Origin: Bettongia penicillata ogilbyi
Lineage: Eukaryota > Chordata > Mammalia > Diprotodontia > Potoroidae
Assembly (NCBI GenBank): GCA_023548195.1
Contig: JAJHZJ010000014.1
Span: 17,867,718 to 17,931,717 of the forward strand
Direction: 5' to 3'
Length of the DNA stretch: 64,000 nucleotides
Below the pieces are notes generated by a model. The model ran no database searches and had not been told where the DNA came from. It saw only the letters and a list, made by a program, of their open reading frames with translations. Below, piece by piece: positions 1 to 12,220 of the stretch (the first letter of the stretch is position 1; each line of letters begins with the position of its first letter). The translations under genes were made by a program, and so were the position numbers.

Positions 1-234
1 GGATAGAGGAAGTGACCTAAGGCTGAGACTTGGCAGGACACAATAAGCGACAAGAAAAGGAGACAAGGGACTCAAGAGAAGAGGACAGTGCTGAGTTCAA
101 CAGATACATTACAGTCAAGATGGGAAAAAGAGGAGAATGTAGCAAGTTCATGTATGACTTCATTGAAAAATGAGGGGTCAAGGGTCTGGAGGTCATGGTG
201 ACAAAGGGGGAGGTGAAATTATAATAGATTGTGA
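1..234. other. Unassigned leading segment
   Basis: Purine-rich, balanced-composition DNA with no repeat I recognise and no long open frame. The composition changes abruptly near 235, where T-rich antisense L1 sequence begins. It may be single-copy DNA. Confidence 0.4.
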
Positions 235-3200
235 TCAGATACAGGAATTTCTTTAATTTTCAATTCATTTATTTATATTTTGTTCATTTACTTATATTTT
301 GCCTTCCTACTTTTCAAATGAACACTGTTTATTGGCCTGCCCTTTTATTCTGCTGTATTTATATATGTAGTTGGGGAAATGTTTTTGCTCTGATGACTGC
401 ATGAATGGCTTTTACAATTTTATCTGCATCTGAGAAATTTTAGTGTTATTTTATCATTATTATTTTCTTTCACATAGTTACTAATTATTTGATTTTTTCT
501 CAAATCATATTTACACAATTTATTTTTTGACCCACTCATAATTTAGGATTATATTAAGTCTCTACTGGAGTTTTAGTTTGTGCTCCTTGAACTGATTATA
601 ATTTTTGTTGTGCTATTATCTGTGCAGGATATATTTATGATTTCTGCTTTTTTACATTTATTTGCAATATCTCTGTGCTTTAATATATCATTAAAAATGT
701 TTTTCTCCATGAAGTTCTGCTGATTATATATGTAAATATTCTTCAGTAATACCACTTAGAAGATAACATTAGTATTTCAGTTCTAATTTCTTTATCAATT
801 TGTTCAATTCTATATTTCTTTCCTTTTTGTGCTATATTTATAAAAAATAAGAGGATATTAAAATCTTCTGCCATTACCCTATTAATATCTATTCTCATAA
901 TTCAATTATTTTTGTCTATGAATTAGATGCTAAGGTATTTGGAGGGTATGTTTAATACTGAGATTGGTTTGTTACCTATGCTTCTTTTAGCATGAAATAT
1001 TTATTTTCCTTATTTATCTTCTTATGTTATGAATTTTTTTGCATGTCTGATAACATAATTGGAACCCATGCCTTTTGGAGTCAGGTGATGCATAGTAAAT
1101 TTTATTTCAACTCTACATTTTTGTTTTGTTATGTTTTCAATTTTGGGATGTATTTCTTGTAAGTAATAGATTATGAAATTTGTTTCCTTGTCTGATTTGT
1201 CATTTTTTGTTTTATTGAATTTTAAAAGCCATTCACATTTAAAGTTATGAGAGTAAGGTTTATATTTTCCTTCATTTGTCTCTAATATCTTCTTCTGAAT
1301 TGATATATTTGAGGAGCTCTTTTTGCTTTGTAAAAAAACTGTACCTTATTTTCTCTTCAGTTATTATCTGTGATAAACAACCTTATTCCCACTGACTTTC
1401 TTTAACTCACTCGTTTCCCTTCCTATTTCCTCCCCAACACCACTATAACCCATTTCCTTTCTTTTGAAGTTTTATTCAATTTATTAATTCCTTTTTATTT
1501 CTTCTTGTTATCTAGTTATTTAATTAGTCCCCTATCTTCTCTAATTAATTAATAGTTAATGAGTTAAGTCCTTCCTTTTCTTCCCTTCAAGTTCTTTCAT
1601 TTGTTAGTTTTTTTAATTTAGTATATCTTTTCTCCTAAAATAGATTTCTTTCTTTTGTTCTCTTTTAAAAATTCTGTTCCCTTTTTCCTGTTCTAGACTT
1701 TTATTCTTGTATTCATGATCCTCTTACTCCTTTCTTAGTCTCTATTCTTCATAGAATTAAAATTTTTAATGTACCAATTTTAAGTTTCCTCTTCCTAATA
1801 GTTTCTATGTTATTGCCTTTGCTCCTCTCACTTTTATTGCTGTAGTGCCCCACTTTTAGAAGTATCATTTCCTAAAACAGAGAAGATAGAAATGTTTTCC
1901 TATATCCTTAATTATGAGGTTCATTACTATCCTTTACATTCTCAATGTGTCATTTTTTTTCACATTTTGTCATGAAATTTCCCCTCTCTATTTATGTCCT
2001 CTCATCTTTCTGGATGTGTTGCTTCCTGGAGCTCTGATTCCCCTTCTACTGGGTCAGGATGCTAAGCATGGAAAAATATTATTTCATAAGTCATGGTCTC
2101 TATAAACAACAAGATTATAACCAGTTAAGGACCACATTTCAATATATATGTATATGCAATTAGATAGACAGATAGAATACCTCTCCCTATGGAAACATTT
2201 TTCAGTGAATACTTCTTACAATTAAATGGAGATTTCTTCCAGTCTGTTTTAGTCCCTCCCTTAGTCACCTCACCTATATTCTCATAGCTTCCCTTCCTCA
2301 AACACTAAAGGGAGTTCTTTTGTCTTCCTTTTTCACTATTGCCCTGATTAATGCTTCTCACAGATTTCCCTCTGTCTCCTGGTATACCTCTAACCCTTCT
2401 GGGTATGCTACCATTCTGAATTTGGTGTTTTTCCATCTTCATAGAACTTTAAGCTCTGTTTTCTCCCTTATTTTCCTACCTTAGAAAGAAGTTTCATAAT
2501 GGTCCATCAGTTGTGATTTTGTTATTTTTGTTATTTGTTCTTTTTTGCTTTCTCTTCTTTTTTTTCTGAGGTATTTTGTTTCATGATTTGTGACTTTTTT
2601 ATTTATCTATTTTTACTACTTTTATGTTAAGGCAGAATAGAGATGTTTGTGAAGTAAATATGCTCATGTCTGTCTGTTTTTGTTAGAGAGTTTCAAATAC
2701 CTCTTTTCTATCAATTTCTGTCTTTTAAAATTGATGATTGCACTCAGCTTTTCAAGTTATGACATTTTCTGCTGTATCTTGAGCATTTGCTGTTATTGCA
2801 TCTCTTTTTGGAAAACATTATTCCATTCCTTTGTGTGCTTTGGTAGATGTAGAATAGTCTCTAGTTATCGGAATATGATTTCCTTTGTATATGGAGATAT
2901 TTCTCTTGGTCATTTGTAGAAATTTTTGTCATTGGAATTGTTATTGGAATTGTTCATTTTAAACAATATGCATCATATTCTTTATAGCAGTTTCCTCCTC
3001 CCCCTTTCTGGAGGCTATTTGTGTAACTTTTTAATTGGAAGTTTATTTTTTCTATTCAGAAACTTGGGCAATTTTTTGTGTTATTCTTGTGTTATAGTGT
3101 TTGGTTTTTTAAATTTATCATATTTTTTTGGAAGTTTTGTGATTCTTTTGTTATCTCTACACAGCCTGCCTTTGAGATAATCATTTTGTTTGTATAAAAA

Positions 3201-4465
3201 TCATGTGTTCTTTTAATATTATTGCTTTTTGCTTCTCTTCTTCTTGTATATTGCTCTTCACTTTTGTATATTCATTTTCTCAAATCATTTATTCTATCCC
3301 CTTGTTTCTTTGGAGATTTACCGCTGTGATTTCAAGATTTTCTTTTCTATCACTTACTTCTGATGTACAGGTCATAAATTCTGCTTTATTGATTCTTTTT
3401 TTCTCCCTTGAATCATTTGGAAAAATCCTGCCATGGTTAATTGCTTCCTTGGGAATCCACTGAATCTTTTGCCTCATCAGGTGTTGATTCATTTTCCATT
3501 TCCTTGCAATAGTTATTCAGAGATGCTTGGACTCATTTAGATATCCTAGAGGCTATATTTTCTTTCTGTTATTTATATCTTCCCTATTGATTTATCAGCA
3601 TATACTCAAAATTTGTAGCTGAGTTTTCTTTCTCCTAAAATCTTTGGTAACTTCCATAGTCTCCCAATTTTATTTCCTTATTGCTCATTTTCTGACTCCT
3701 TCCCCTTTAATGGTGGATCCCTGAGAGTTGGACCCCAAGACTGTTTCAGCCTCCTATCAAGCTTGGAAATTCACTTTTATCTATCCTTGGGTTCTTTCCT
3801 AAGTGACTTCTGGGAGAAAGAACTGACCCCAAGTGGAAGTCAATCCTCTTTCCTGCAAACCTGGTGGAGCCCCACACACTCCGGTGCCCTGCCTCAATTC
3901 CTTTTTTTCTTTAATTCTTTGGTTGAGTATTACTGTAATACTATAATATTGTCACCCTGGGCAGAACAAATTTTTGTTTTCCTATGCCTTCACTTCCTCC
4001 ATGGAAACTGTGAGAAGTGAAGATAGGGATGAAAAGAGTTGAGTTCTATTACTCATTACCATAGATTGCTGAAGTGAGGACAGGGGACATGGAGAGAGTG
4101 TTGGTGCCAGAGATTGCAGTAGTCACAAGGGAATTGTTAAGTGGATCTCAGAGTAAAACCTGTAGGTCCATTTGTACACCCCTGCTGTAATATGAGGGCT
4201 GTAAGGATAGGGGTGCTGCTGAGTCAAATGTGGAGTTAGGAAAGTTAGATATAGTAGATCTCTAATAATTCCTAGATGGGGATAAAAGGGATTAGGGATT
4301 AACTTTCTCTACTCTTAATTCATCTTTTCCTTACTTCATTATAGTTCTTGGAAGATAGCTGAAATTATTTGTCCTCTTCTGAATAATTCTTTTTTTAGAA
4401 AATTTTTAAAGACAGAAAGAATTAGAGAAACTGTCTTGTCTACCATCTTACTCAGATGCTTTTTT
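235..4465 (-). mobile_element. Old L1 (L1-A), 5' half: ORF2 start, spacer, ORF1, 5'UTR
   Basis: The plus strand is T-rich, as expected for an L1 read backwards. About 780-1260 matches the antisense of the ORF2 endonuclease region of the clearer copy at 31920-32405 (same order of phrases, for example the block at 1200-1260 and that at 32330-32400). About 2490-3500 corresponds to ORF1, and 3500-4465 to a 5'UTR ending in an antisense AAGATGG-like box near 4441-4450. Frames are shattered. The segment is paralogous to 54380-58570: both share a block at 2490-2530 / 57130-57170 and a conserved order through the 5'UTR. It is older than the HAL1 copies and non-functional. The 3' end of the element is missing here. 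Confidence 0.7.
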
Positions 4466-4473
4466 TTTTTTCT

Positions 4474-4788
4474 GGGGCAGCTAGGTGGTGCAGTGGATAG
4501 AGCACCAGTGCAGGAGTCAGGAGGACCTGAGTTCAAATCTCACCTCAGACACTTGATACTCACTAGCTGCGTGACCTTGGACAAGTCGCTTAGCCCCAAC
4601 TGCCTCATCCTGGGTCATCTCCAGTCATCCTGATGAATATCTGGTCACTGGATTCAGATGGCTCTGGAGGAGAAGTGAAGCTGGTGACCTGCACAGCCCT
4701 CCCTAACTCAAAACAAAGTCATGTGCAAGTCATGTCATTATTTCTCTGATGGCATGGTCTTCTTTGGCAATGAAGGATGAACACACAC
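4474..4788 (+). mobile_element. tRNA-derived marsupial SINE, near full length
   Basis: Begins with GGGGCAGCTAGGTGGTGCAG and carries RNA polymerase III boxes: an A box around 4485-4496 and a B box GTTCAAATC at 4531-4539. It ends in the tail GGCAATGAAGGATGAACACA. The flanks CAGATGCTTTT (4453-4463) and CAGCTGCTTTT (4790-4800) look like an 11-bp target-site duplication with one mismatch. The head is tRNA-like. The tail type is that of SINEs thought to be mobilised by RTE elements. It belongs to the MAR1/WALLSI-like group; I cannot choose the exact name. Confidence 0.88.
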
Positions 4789-4800
4789 CCAGCTGCTTTT

Positions 4801-5835
4801 CTAGTACCTATTTAAATAATCATATAATATTTGTGGCTATTATTGATATAGGTAATTAAGTTAGAGTTCTATTAATGTTAAACCAATGTTGTGTTTCTGG
4901 TATAAATCTTGCCTGATGAAAGTGTGTAATATTTGTTATATGTTCTTGGAGTCTGTTTTCTAATATTTTATTTAAAACTTCTTCATGAAGGCTCATTAGG
5001 GAAAATGGTCTATAGTTTTCTTCCCCACACTTTGGCTATCCCTGCTTTAGCTATCAGGATCATTTTTGTTGCATAAAAAGAATTTCAGAGGATCTCTAAT
5101 TTTGCTATTTTTGCAAAGAGTTTGTGGGATAATTGGATTAATTTTTCTTTCAGTAGTAGATAGAATTCAGTTGTAAATTCACCTTGTCCTGAAGTTTTTA
5201 TCTTTGAGAATTAATTAAGACTTGTTTAATTTATTTTTCTCAAATTAGATTGCTTAACCTAATTAACCTGTTTAGCCTATTTTTTATTCTGCTAATTTTG
5301 GTGTTTTATATTTTGTAAATATTCATCCTTTTCACTTAAATTTTCAGTTTTAAATGAGCTGTTCTGTCTATATTTTTTTTTTTTTACAAATTCTTGCTTT
5401 TATTACTGCTGTTGTTATTCATTTTTTCTTTCAATTGTTGTATTCCTTCCTTTGAATTTCACGGTTTCTATTTTGGTGTTTAATTGGCCTTTTTTCTTTT
5501 ATTTTCTCATTTTTTAGTTTCAATTTCTTAAACTTTTTTTCTATTTTATTGCTGAAAGTGTTTAGACATATACATTTTCCCTTGTGGACTGCTTTTGCCG
5601 ACTCTATAAAGTCTCATTTGTCATTGTCTAATTGTTGCTATTATCTTTAATGAAATTATGTGGAATTTCTAATATTTCTTCATCAACTTGCCAATTCTTT
5701 AGGATTAATTTACTTAAACTTAAATTAACATTGAATCCTTTCTTCAATGACCTTCTGTTGAATATAATTTTCATTGCATTCTTGTCAGTAAAATATGTGT
5801 TTAACATTACCATTTTTCTTTTTTATTCACATTTT
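4801..5835 (-). mobile_element. L1 ORF2 fragment, reverse transcriptase and linker, antisense
   Basis: T-rich sequence whose complement follows L1 ORF2. About 4840-5250 is the reverse-transcriptase core; it contains the antisense of the block about 'AATTCCACAAACTCTTTGCAA' also seen near 46150 and 53290. About 5340-5830 is the linker before it, including a CAGTAAAATATGT block shared with 46855 and 54430. There is no 3'UTR and no continuous frame. It probably belongs to a separate L1 from the 5' half to its left. Confidence 0.6.
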
Positions 5836-6009
5836 TAAATTTGTGAAAAAACCAAGCATTTCTGTAATACAGTAGAATAAAAAAGATGATTGTACATGAA
5901 AGTGCAGATCTTTTATGTACAACTTGCTATTCCTTTTAAATATATAATAAAATCAGCATATAACTTTCTTTTATTTCCTTTTTTCTTCCCTCCACCCTCA
6001 ACCTTAGAC

Positions 6010-6150
6010 ACAAATATATATAGATATATCTATATATCTATAGTTATATATATATACACATGCACATACATATACACACTCACATACATATATGCACACA
6101 CATATACATATGTATATACATACACTCATATATATATATATATATATATA
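6010..6150 (+). repeat. Mixed TA/CA microsatellite
   Basis: Alternating ATATAT, CACATA and TATACA units. They give a spurious 102-residue Tyr/Ile-rich open frame (5890-6198) that I do not regard as a gene. Confidence 0.95.
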
Positions 6151-7329
6151 AACAATTCTATACATCTATTTATCATTTCTTTCTCTGAATTCAAATAGTA
6201 TCTGCCTTCATATGTTCTTTATAATTAATTTGGGTATGTATAATAGCCAAAATAACCCAGTCACTCAAAGTTGTTCTTAAAATGCTATTACTGTTTACTA
6301 TATAAAATGTTTTCTTAATTCTGCTCATTTCAGTCTTTAAGACTAGTTATGTTTTTCTAAAATCAACAAGCTCATCATTTCTTGTATCACAGTAGTATTC
6401 CATCACATTCACATATCATGGCTTGTTGAGCCATTCCTCAATTATTGTGCATCCATGAAGTTTCCAGTTCTTTGTTTCCACAGAGAGCTGCTATAAATAT
6501 TTTGTACCATATAGGTTCTTTTTCCTTTTCCTCTAATCATCTTTGGAAATAAACTTAATATGAGTATTGTTGGGTCAAAGGGTATAGTCTGTTTAATAAC
6601 ACTTTGGGCATAATTCCAGATAATTTCACAATTATTAGATCAGTTCACAGTTTCACCTATAGTAGATCAGTATTGCAATTTTTTCCCATTGCCTCCAACT
6701 TTTGTTGCTTTCCCCTCAATCCATAGAAGTTTTTATGCCCTAATGTATTGTCAACTTTTATAAAGATTCCATACATATCTTAGAACTATGTATATATCTT
6801 TTTATCTCACTAATCACTAGAGAGCTAACGTATCTAACTTTCCTAAAATTCCTTTCAGATCCTTACCTTCTTTCTTGCTTATTTCTTGTAGATTTTTCTA
6901 GGTGTGAAAATGAGTAACTTGAGTCCCCCCACACTATTAGAGTTTTACTCACTATTTCTCCTTATGACTCTTCAAGTATTTAAATAATATGCCATTAAGT
7001 GAACATATAGTAAATATTGAAACTGTCTGTAGTACCTTTATCAAAATATAGTTTCTCTATGTATACCTTTTAATTAAGTCTTTTTTTTGCTATTGACTGA
7101 TATGACATCATGATTATCACCCTTGCCTCTTTGAGTTCTGTTGATGTATAATAGATTTTTTCCATCCTTGTATTTTATGAGTTTTTATGTTTTAACTATG
7201 TTTAGGTTTTACTTTCTACTTCATTCTGATATCCTTTTTCATTTTATAATGAGTTTATTCTGTTCATACTCTCAGTTACGATAATAATTATATTTTCCTA
7301 TCCTTTTTTATCTTCTGTTACCTCTCCTG

Positions 7330-7517
7330 GGGGGGGGGGCATCTCTAACCATCCTGATTTATATCTTGCCACTGGACCCAGATGGCTCCAGAAGAGAAAA
7401 CAAGGCAGGTGACTTTGCACAGCCCTCCCTCATTTAAATTCAATTCATTTGCAAGTCATGGCAACACCTTCTTGAGGTCATGGTCCTCTTCTAGAAGGAA
7501 GGACAAACAACAATAAC
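7330..7517 (+). mobile_element. SINE 3' fragment of the same type as 4474-4788
   Basis: The head is replaced by a run of ten G. The rest follows the 3' half of the SINE at 4474-4788: 'ATCCTGATTTATATCTTGCC', 'CCAGATGGCTCCAGAAGAG', then the tail 'AGGACAAACAACAATAA'. It is 5' truncated. Confidence 0.8.
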
Positions 7518-7937
7518 TCCTCCCAAACTTTATCATAAATTCTTACTTTTTCTTTCTTTCTTTTTAAACTTTTCTCAATTTCCCCTAGTCTGATTCCTAG
7601 GCTTAGGGTTTATTTTGCTTATGGAAAATCTATCCCTGAATCCTCCCTCACTCTTATTCTCTCCCTTCTCCCCAATCATTCCTATTTTCCTGATAAGTTG
7701 AATGCCCATTTACATCTGACTGTGTGTGGGTACTCTAATCCTCCTTTACCAGTTCAGATGAGATTGAGATTCAGGTGATGAGCTCTCCTCTGTCCCTTGC
7801 CTTTTATAGGTTTCTATTTGTACATCTCAATGAAGTGAGATAAATTCCCTCACTTTTTCTTCTCTTCTTGTTTCTAGGGTAGCCTTTCTTGTCTTCCTTT
7901 CTTTTTTCCCCTCAAAGAACATCAAAACATACCCTAA

Positions 7938-8240
7938 AATCTAAAGCAACTCTAAAGTATTCATGAGGGAAAATGCCATCCACATCCAGAGGAAGAACTA
8001 TGGAATCTGAGTGCAGAGCAAAGTGGACTATTTTGTTTTGCCTTTTCTTTCTCATGTTTTCTCCCGTTCATTATAATTCTTCCATACAACAGGACAAATG
8101 TGAAAATACTTTGAATAAGAATGTATATGTAAAGTCTACATCATATTGGGGAAGTAGGGGGAAGGAAATGGAGAAAATTTAAAATTCGTGGAAGGAAATG
8201 CTGAAAACTAAAAATAAATTAACTTTAAAAAATGACCTAA
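7938..8240 (+). mobile_element. 5'-truncated L1, 3'UTR only
   Basis: The sequence ATGCCATCCACATCCAGAGG... and the terminal AATGCTGAAAACTAAAAATAAATT... match the L1 3' ends at 31460-31768, 52860-53180 and 55990-56310. It ends in an A-rich tail near 8225-8240 and lies opposite in orientation to the L1 it interrupts. Confidence 0.82.
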
Positions 8241-9254
8241 AGACTCCCAAGCTCCTCATATTATTTTGACATCCTTTATGACCCTCACGACAATAGAATT
8301 CTGGGGAGACACTGTATCATCCCCCCCCAAACTCATTAGAATGCAGACAGTTCACCATTAAGAACTCTTTGCTGATTACTCATTTCTATTTACTTTTCTA
8401 TGTTTCTCTTCATTCCTATTTTTGCGTTCAGTTTCTACTTAGTTTTGATTATTTCATCAAGAGTTCTTTGAAATTCTCTATTTAACTAAAGGTATACTTC
8501 CCCCTGTAATGTAATACTCGTTCTCTTTCACCACCCTTCCACAGAGGTCATTCTTCATTGTAGATCTTTAACTTTTGCCTTTCTTATTATTGTATGCCAA
8601 CCTCATCTTTTTTTTTTTATGGTGACAGCTTCCAAATCTTTTTTGATTCTGAATAAAATACTTGAAAGTTCAGTACTTGAGCTCTTTCTGACTGCTTACA
8701 GTATCCAATCCTGCTTAATTTATATCCTCTTGACCTTTCATTTTACTTATCATATGAGATACCTCACATTTTCTTCTATTTGCTCAATCTTTGTGCTTTG
8801 TCTGAATATTTCTTTTTTATAAAGTCATTAACTTGTTTTTCATTTTTATTTTTAAAATTTATTATTTACTTTAGAATTCTTTTAAAAAAAAGTTGAGTCC
8901 CAAATTCTATTTTCCTTCAGTTCCTCCCTTACACACTAAGAAGGCATGCAATATATAAATTATACATGTGAAATCATGCAAAACATATTTCCATATTAGT
9001 CATGTTATACAAAAGAATAAGAAAAATAAAGTAAAAAAGTACTGAACTTAAATTTATACTCAAAGTTCATCAGTTTTGTCTCTGGAGGTGGACAGCATTT
9101 TTGATCATGAGTCCTTTGGAATTGTTTTGGATCACTGTATTGATCAGAGCAGCTAAATCTTCCATAGTTAATTGTTGTTTCAATATTCTTCCTATTGTGT
9201 ACAAAGATTTGATGATTCTGCTCACTTTACTTTATACCAGTTCAAATAGATCTA

Positions 9255-9267
9255 CCCAGATTTTTCT
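9255..9267 (+). repeat. Target-site duplication of HAL1-a, left copy (right copy 12064-12076)
   Basis: CCCAGATTTTTCT is identical on both sides. In the element's own orientation it reads AGAAAAATCTGGG. The AGAA start is shared with the duplications of HAL1-d and HAL1-e. Confidence 0.85.
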
Positions 9268-9616
9268 ATTAAAAAAATTGTTTAGTTTAATTTCTCAGAA
9301 TTCATTTCCACAAGATTTTGAGCTCCAAATTTTCTCCCCATCTTTCCCCTCCCCCACCCCAAAACACCATGCATCCTGATTACTCTTTCTCCCAGTCTGT
9401 CCTCTCTTCTATCACACCTCTCCCTTCCCTTATCCACATCTTCTGTCTTGTCTTATAGGGCAAGATAAATTTCTATACACCATTACCCGTATTCCTTATT
9501 TCCCAGTTGCATGTGAAAACAATTCTCAACAATTGTTCAAAAAACTCTGAGTTCCAACTTCTTTTCCTTCCTCCCTCCCCACCCATCACTGCTGAGAAGC
9601 CTAGCAATTCAATATA

Positions 9617-9617
<1 letters not shown>

Positions 9618-9662
<45 letters not shown>
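9618..9662 (+). repeat. (TA)n microsatellite in the HAL1-a 3'UTR
   Basis: About 22 AT/TA dinucleotides without interruption. They lie where HAL1-e has ATAGGCCATATTTGTATAG (about 59656-59674). Confidence 0.97.
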
Positions 9663-9666
<4 letters not shown>

Positions 9667-10294
9667 TTCTTCCACAATAGTCATGTTGTGAAAGACTAAT
9701 ATTTTCTTCCATCCTATCCTGCCTCCTATTTATTCTATTCTCTTTTTAGACCTTCTCCCTCCCCAAAAGTGTTTACTTCTAATTGCTCCCTCCCCTCATT
9801 TGCCCTCCCTTCTACCATCTCCCCACTCCATTTATCCCCTTCTCCTCTATTTTCCTGTAGTGTGAGATAGATTTTCATACTAAATTGAGTGTGCATGCTA
9901 TTCCCTCCTTAAGCCAAATGTTATGAGAATAAACTTCACTTTTTCCCTCTCATCTTCCCCCTTTCCCCCTCCATTGAAAAAGCTTTTTCTTGATTCTTTT
10001 ATGAACGATAATTTTCCCCATTCCATTTCTTCCTTTCTCCTCCCAATATATTCCTTTCTCACCCCTTAATTTTATGTTTTTAGATATCATTCCTTCCTGT
10101 TCAAGTCATCCTGTGCCCTCTGCCTATGTGTGTGCATGCATGTGTATAATCCCTTCAACTACCCAAATAATGAAAAAAGTTTCAAGAGTTACAAATATTA
10201 TCTGTCCATGTACGAATGTAAACAGTTCAACTTTAGTAAGTCCCTTTTTGATTTCTCTGTGCTATTTACCATTTCATGTTTCTCTTGATTCTTG

Positions 10295-11367
10295 TGTCTG
10301 AAAGTCAGATTTTCTATTCAGCTCTGGTCTTTTTATCAAGAATGGTTGAAAGTCCTCTATTTCATTGAATGACTATTTTTACCCCTGAAGTATTATACTC
10401 AGTTTTGCTGAGTTTTAACCTTAGTTTCCTTGACTTCTGAAATATCATATCCCAAGTCCTTCAATCCCTTAATGCAGAAGCTGCTTGATCTTGTATTATC
10501 CTGATTGTATTTCCACAGTACTCAAATGGTTTCTTTCTGGCTGCTTGCAATATTTTCTTCTTGATCTGGGAACTCTGGAATTTGATTTCAACATTCCTAG
10601 GAGCTTTTCTTTTCAGATCTCTTTCAGGAGGTGATTGGTGGATTATTTCAATATTTATTTTACTCTCTGATTCTAGAATGTCAGAGCAATTTTCCTTGAT
10701 AATTTCATGCAAGATGATGTCTAGGCTGTTTTTTTGATCATGGCTTTCAAGTAGTCCCATAATTTTTTAAATTGTCTCTCCTGGATCTATTTTCCAGGGC
10801 AGTTGTTTTTCCAGTGAGATTTTCACATTGCCTTTTATTTTTTCATTATTTTGGTTTTGTTTTGTAATTTTTTGGTTTCTCCTAAGGTCATTAGCTTCCA
10901 TCTACTCCAATCTAATTTTTAAAGAACTATTTTCTTCAGTGAGCTTTTGAACCTCCTTTTACAGTTGACTAATTTTGCTTTTTAAAACATTCTTCTCCTC
11001 ATTGACTTTTTGACTTCTTTGCCATTTGAGTTAGTCTATTTTTGATGGTATTGTTTTCTTTAGTCTTTTCTTGGATCTCCTTTAGCAAGCTTTTGGCTTG
11101 CTTTTCATGATTTTCTTGCATCTTTATCATTTCTCTTCCCAATTTTTCCTCTACTTCTCTTGCCTGATTTTCAAAATCCTTTTTGAGCTCTTCCATGGCC
11201 TGAGACCCTTGCATATTTATTTTGGAGGTTTTGGATGCAGAAACCTTGACTTTGATGTCTTCCTCTTATGGTATGCATTGTTCTTCCTCATCTGAAAGGA
11301 TGGAAAAAAATACCTGTTCACCAGGAAAGTAGCCTTCTATAGTTTTATTTTTCCATTTTGGGGGCAT
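10295..11367 (-). pseudogene. ORF1 of HAL1-a, disabled
   Basis: The product would have been an L1-type ORF1 protein: an RNA-binding, trimer-forming chaperone that packages the element's RNA in the cytoplasm. Surviving pieces on the minus strand are a coiled-coil stretch at 11214-10999, reading KDFENQAREVEEKLGREMIK, and the RNA-binding part at 10760-10461, with MGLLESHDQKNSLDIILHEI and then ERDLKRKAPRNVEIKFQSSQ. The start equivalent to HAL1-e lies at about 11365-11367. Several frameshifts and stops separate these pieces, so no full-length protein is possible. This is the most decayed of the long HAL1 ORF1s here except HAL1-c, which has none. Confidence 0.85.
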
Positions 11368-12220
11368 TTTCCCAGCCAGTTACTTGACTTTTGAGTCTTT
11401 TGTTAAGATGAAGGTATACTCTGAGGGCCTGTAAATGCTCAATTCCTCCATGGTGGCACAATCAAGAGAGAGAATTTTACTCCTCTCATTGTGTCCTGGT
11501 CTTGGAGTAACTGCAATCACCATTTTCTACCCAGGATCTTTGTGTAGAATTCCCTCTCCAGAACTTCCACCAGCTCCACCAGCCAGTGTTCCTCCTCACC
11601 CTAAGTCTGCCAGTCAAGGTTGCGATCCAGGTCAGTGGCTCAATTCCCCCAAGGTCTTTAGCCCAAGGACTCCAAAAATGGATGCTGCCACCTGGAGCTG
11701 CCTGAGGCTGGAGCTGTCAAAGGACCCTGCCCCCTTTTCACCCAAGTGAAAGAGCTTTCTCACTGACCCCTGAAGCTGTCTTTGTTGCCTGTGGGATGAG
11801 GAATCTTGGAACTGCAGCTGTTACTGGTGGCACCCTGAAGCCTGCTCTGGTCCTGTCCATGCTATAGTGCACAGCCAAGGCTAGGCTGCATTCTCCTCTA
11901 TGCCTAGTGCAATAGGCCTTCCTGTCAACCTTCCAGGCTCTCCTGGGCTGGAACTCTTTTTCACCCTGTTGCTCTGTGACTATTGCTGTTCTAGAATTTG
12001 TTTAGAATCATTTTTTACAGGTATTTTATAGGCTGTGGGAGGAGAGCTTTTACAGGTCTTCTTCCCAGATTTTTCTGAAACAATCCTCCTCATCATTTCT
12101 CTCAGCAAAAAATATCACAGCACATCATAAAATGCAACTTGTTGAATCATTTCCCAATTGACGGGCATCCCCTCCTTTTCCAATATTTTGTCCCCATAAA
12201 AAGAATTCCTATAAATAATG

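Larger units (their letters stand above)
5840..8825 (-). mobile_element. Internally deleted L1: 3'UTR and ORF2 end joined to ORF2 start, spacer and ORF1
   Basis: Read on the minus strand, 8240-8825 is ORF1-like and 7520-7930 spacer-like. 6830-7325 is the endonuclease region, with the block near 7110-7140 equivalent to 32155-32190. 5840-6730 is the ORF2 C-terminus and 3'UTR; the CCATCACATTCACATATCATGG block at 6398-6420 is the antisense of the region encoding the conserved end of ORF2. The reverse-transcriptase middle is missing. A SINE fragment (7330-7517) and a plus-strand L1 tail (7938-8240) have inserted later. No frame survives. Confidence 0.6.
9268..12063 (-). mobile_element. Half-LINE HAL1-a (5'UTR, ORF1, 3'UTR; no ORF2)
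   Basis: Minus-strand order is a GC-rich 5'UTR (about 12063-11370), degenerate ORF1 (11367-10295) and pyrimidine-rich 3'UTR (plus-strand view) to 9268. It follows HAL1-e (59293-62080) block for block. A perfect 13-bp duplication CCCAGATTTTTCT flanks it (9255-9267 and 12064-12076). The very 5' AAGATGG box seen in other copies is absent, so a few bases of the 5' end are missing. ORF2 is not lost by decay: ORF1 passes straight into the same 3'UTR as in the other copies. Confidence 0.87.
8826..12220 (-). mobile_element. L1 3' end split by HAL1-a
   Basis: Two pieces belong together: 8826-9254 (3'UTR, starting with antisense poly-A near 8830-8890) and 12077-12220 (ORF2 C-terminal end, with CCCAATTGACGGGCATCCCC, the antisense of the conserved end of ORF2). 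Removing 9268-12063 plus one copy of the 13-bp duplication rejoins the phrase CCCAGATTTTTCTGAAAC that is normal for this L1 3' region. It is 5' truncated at about 12220. Confidence 0.8.

Noticed and set aside
4474..4560. A possible tRNA gene (A and B boxes present)
   Set aside because: It has no clover-leaf acceptor pairing I could find and continues into a SINE body and tail with a flanking duplication.
5890..6198. 102-residue Tyr/Ile-rich frame
   Set aside because: Translation of a TA/CA microsatellite.
9618..9662. (TA)n as a possible origin or cruciform
   Set aside because: A simple dinucleotide expansion inside a HAL1 3'UTR explains it.
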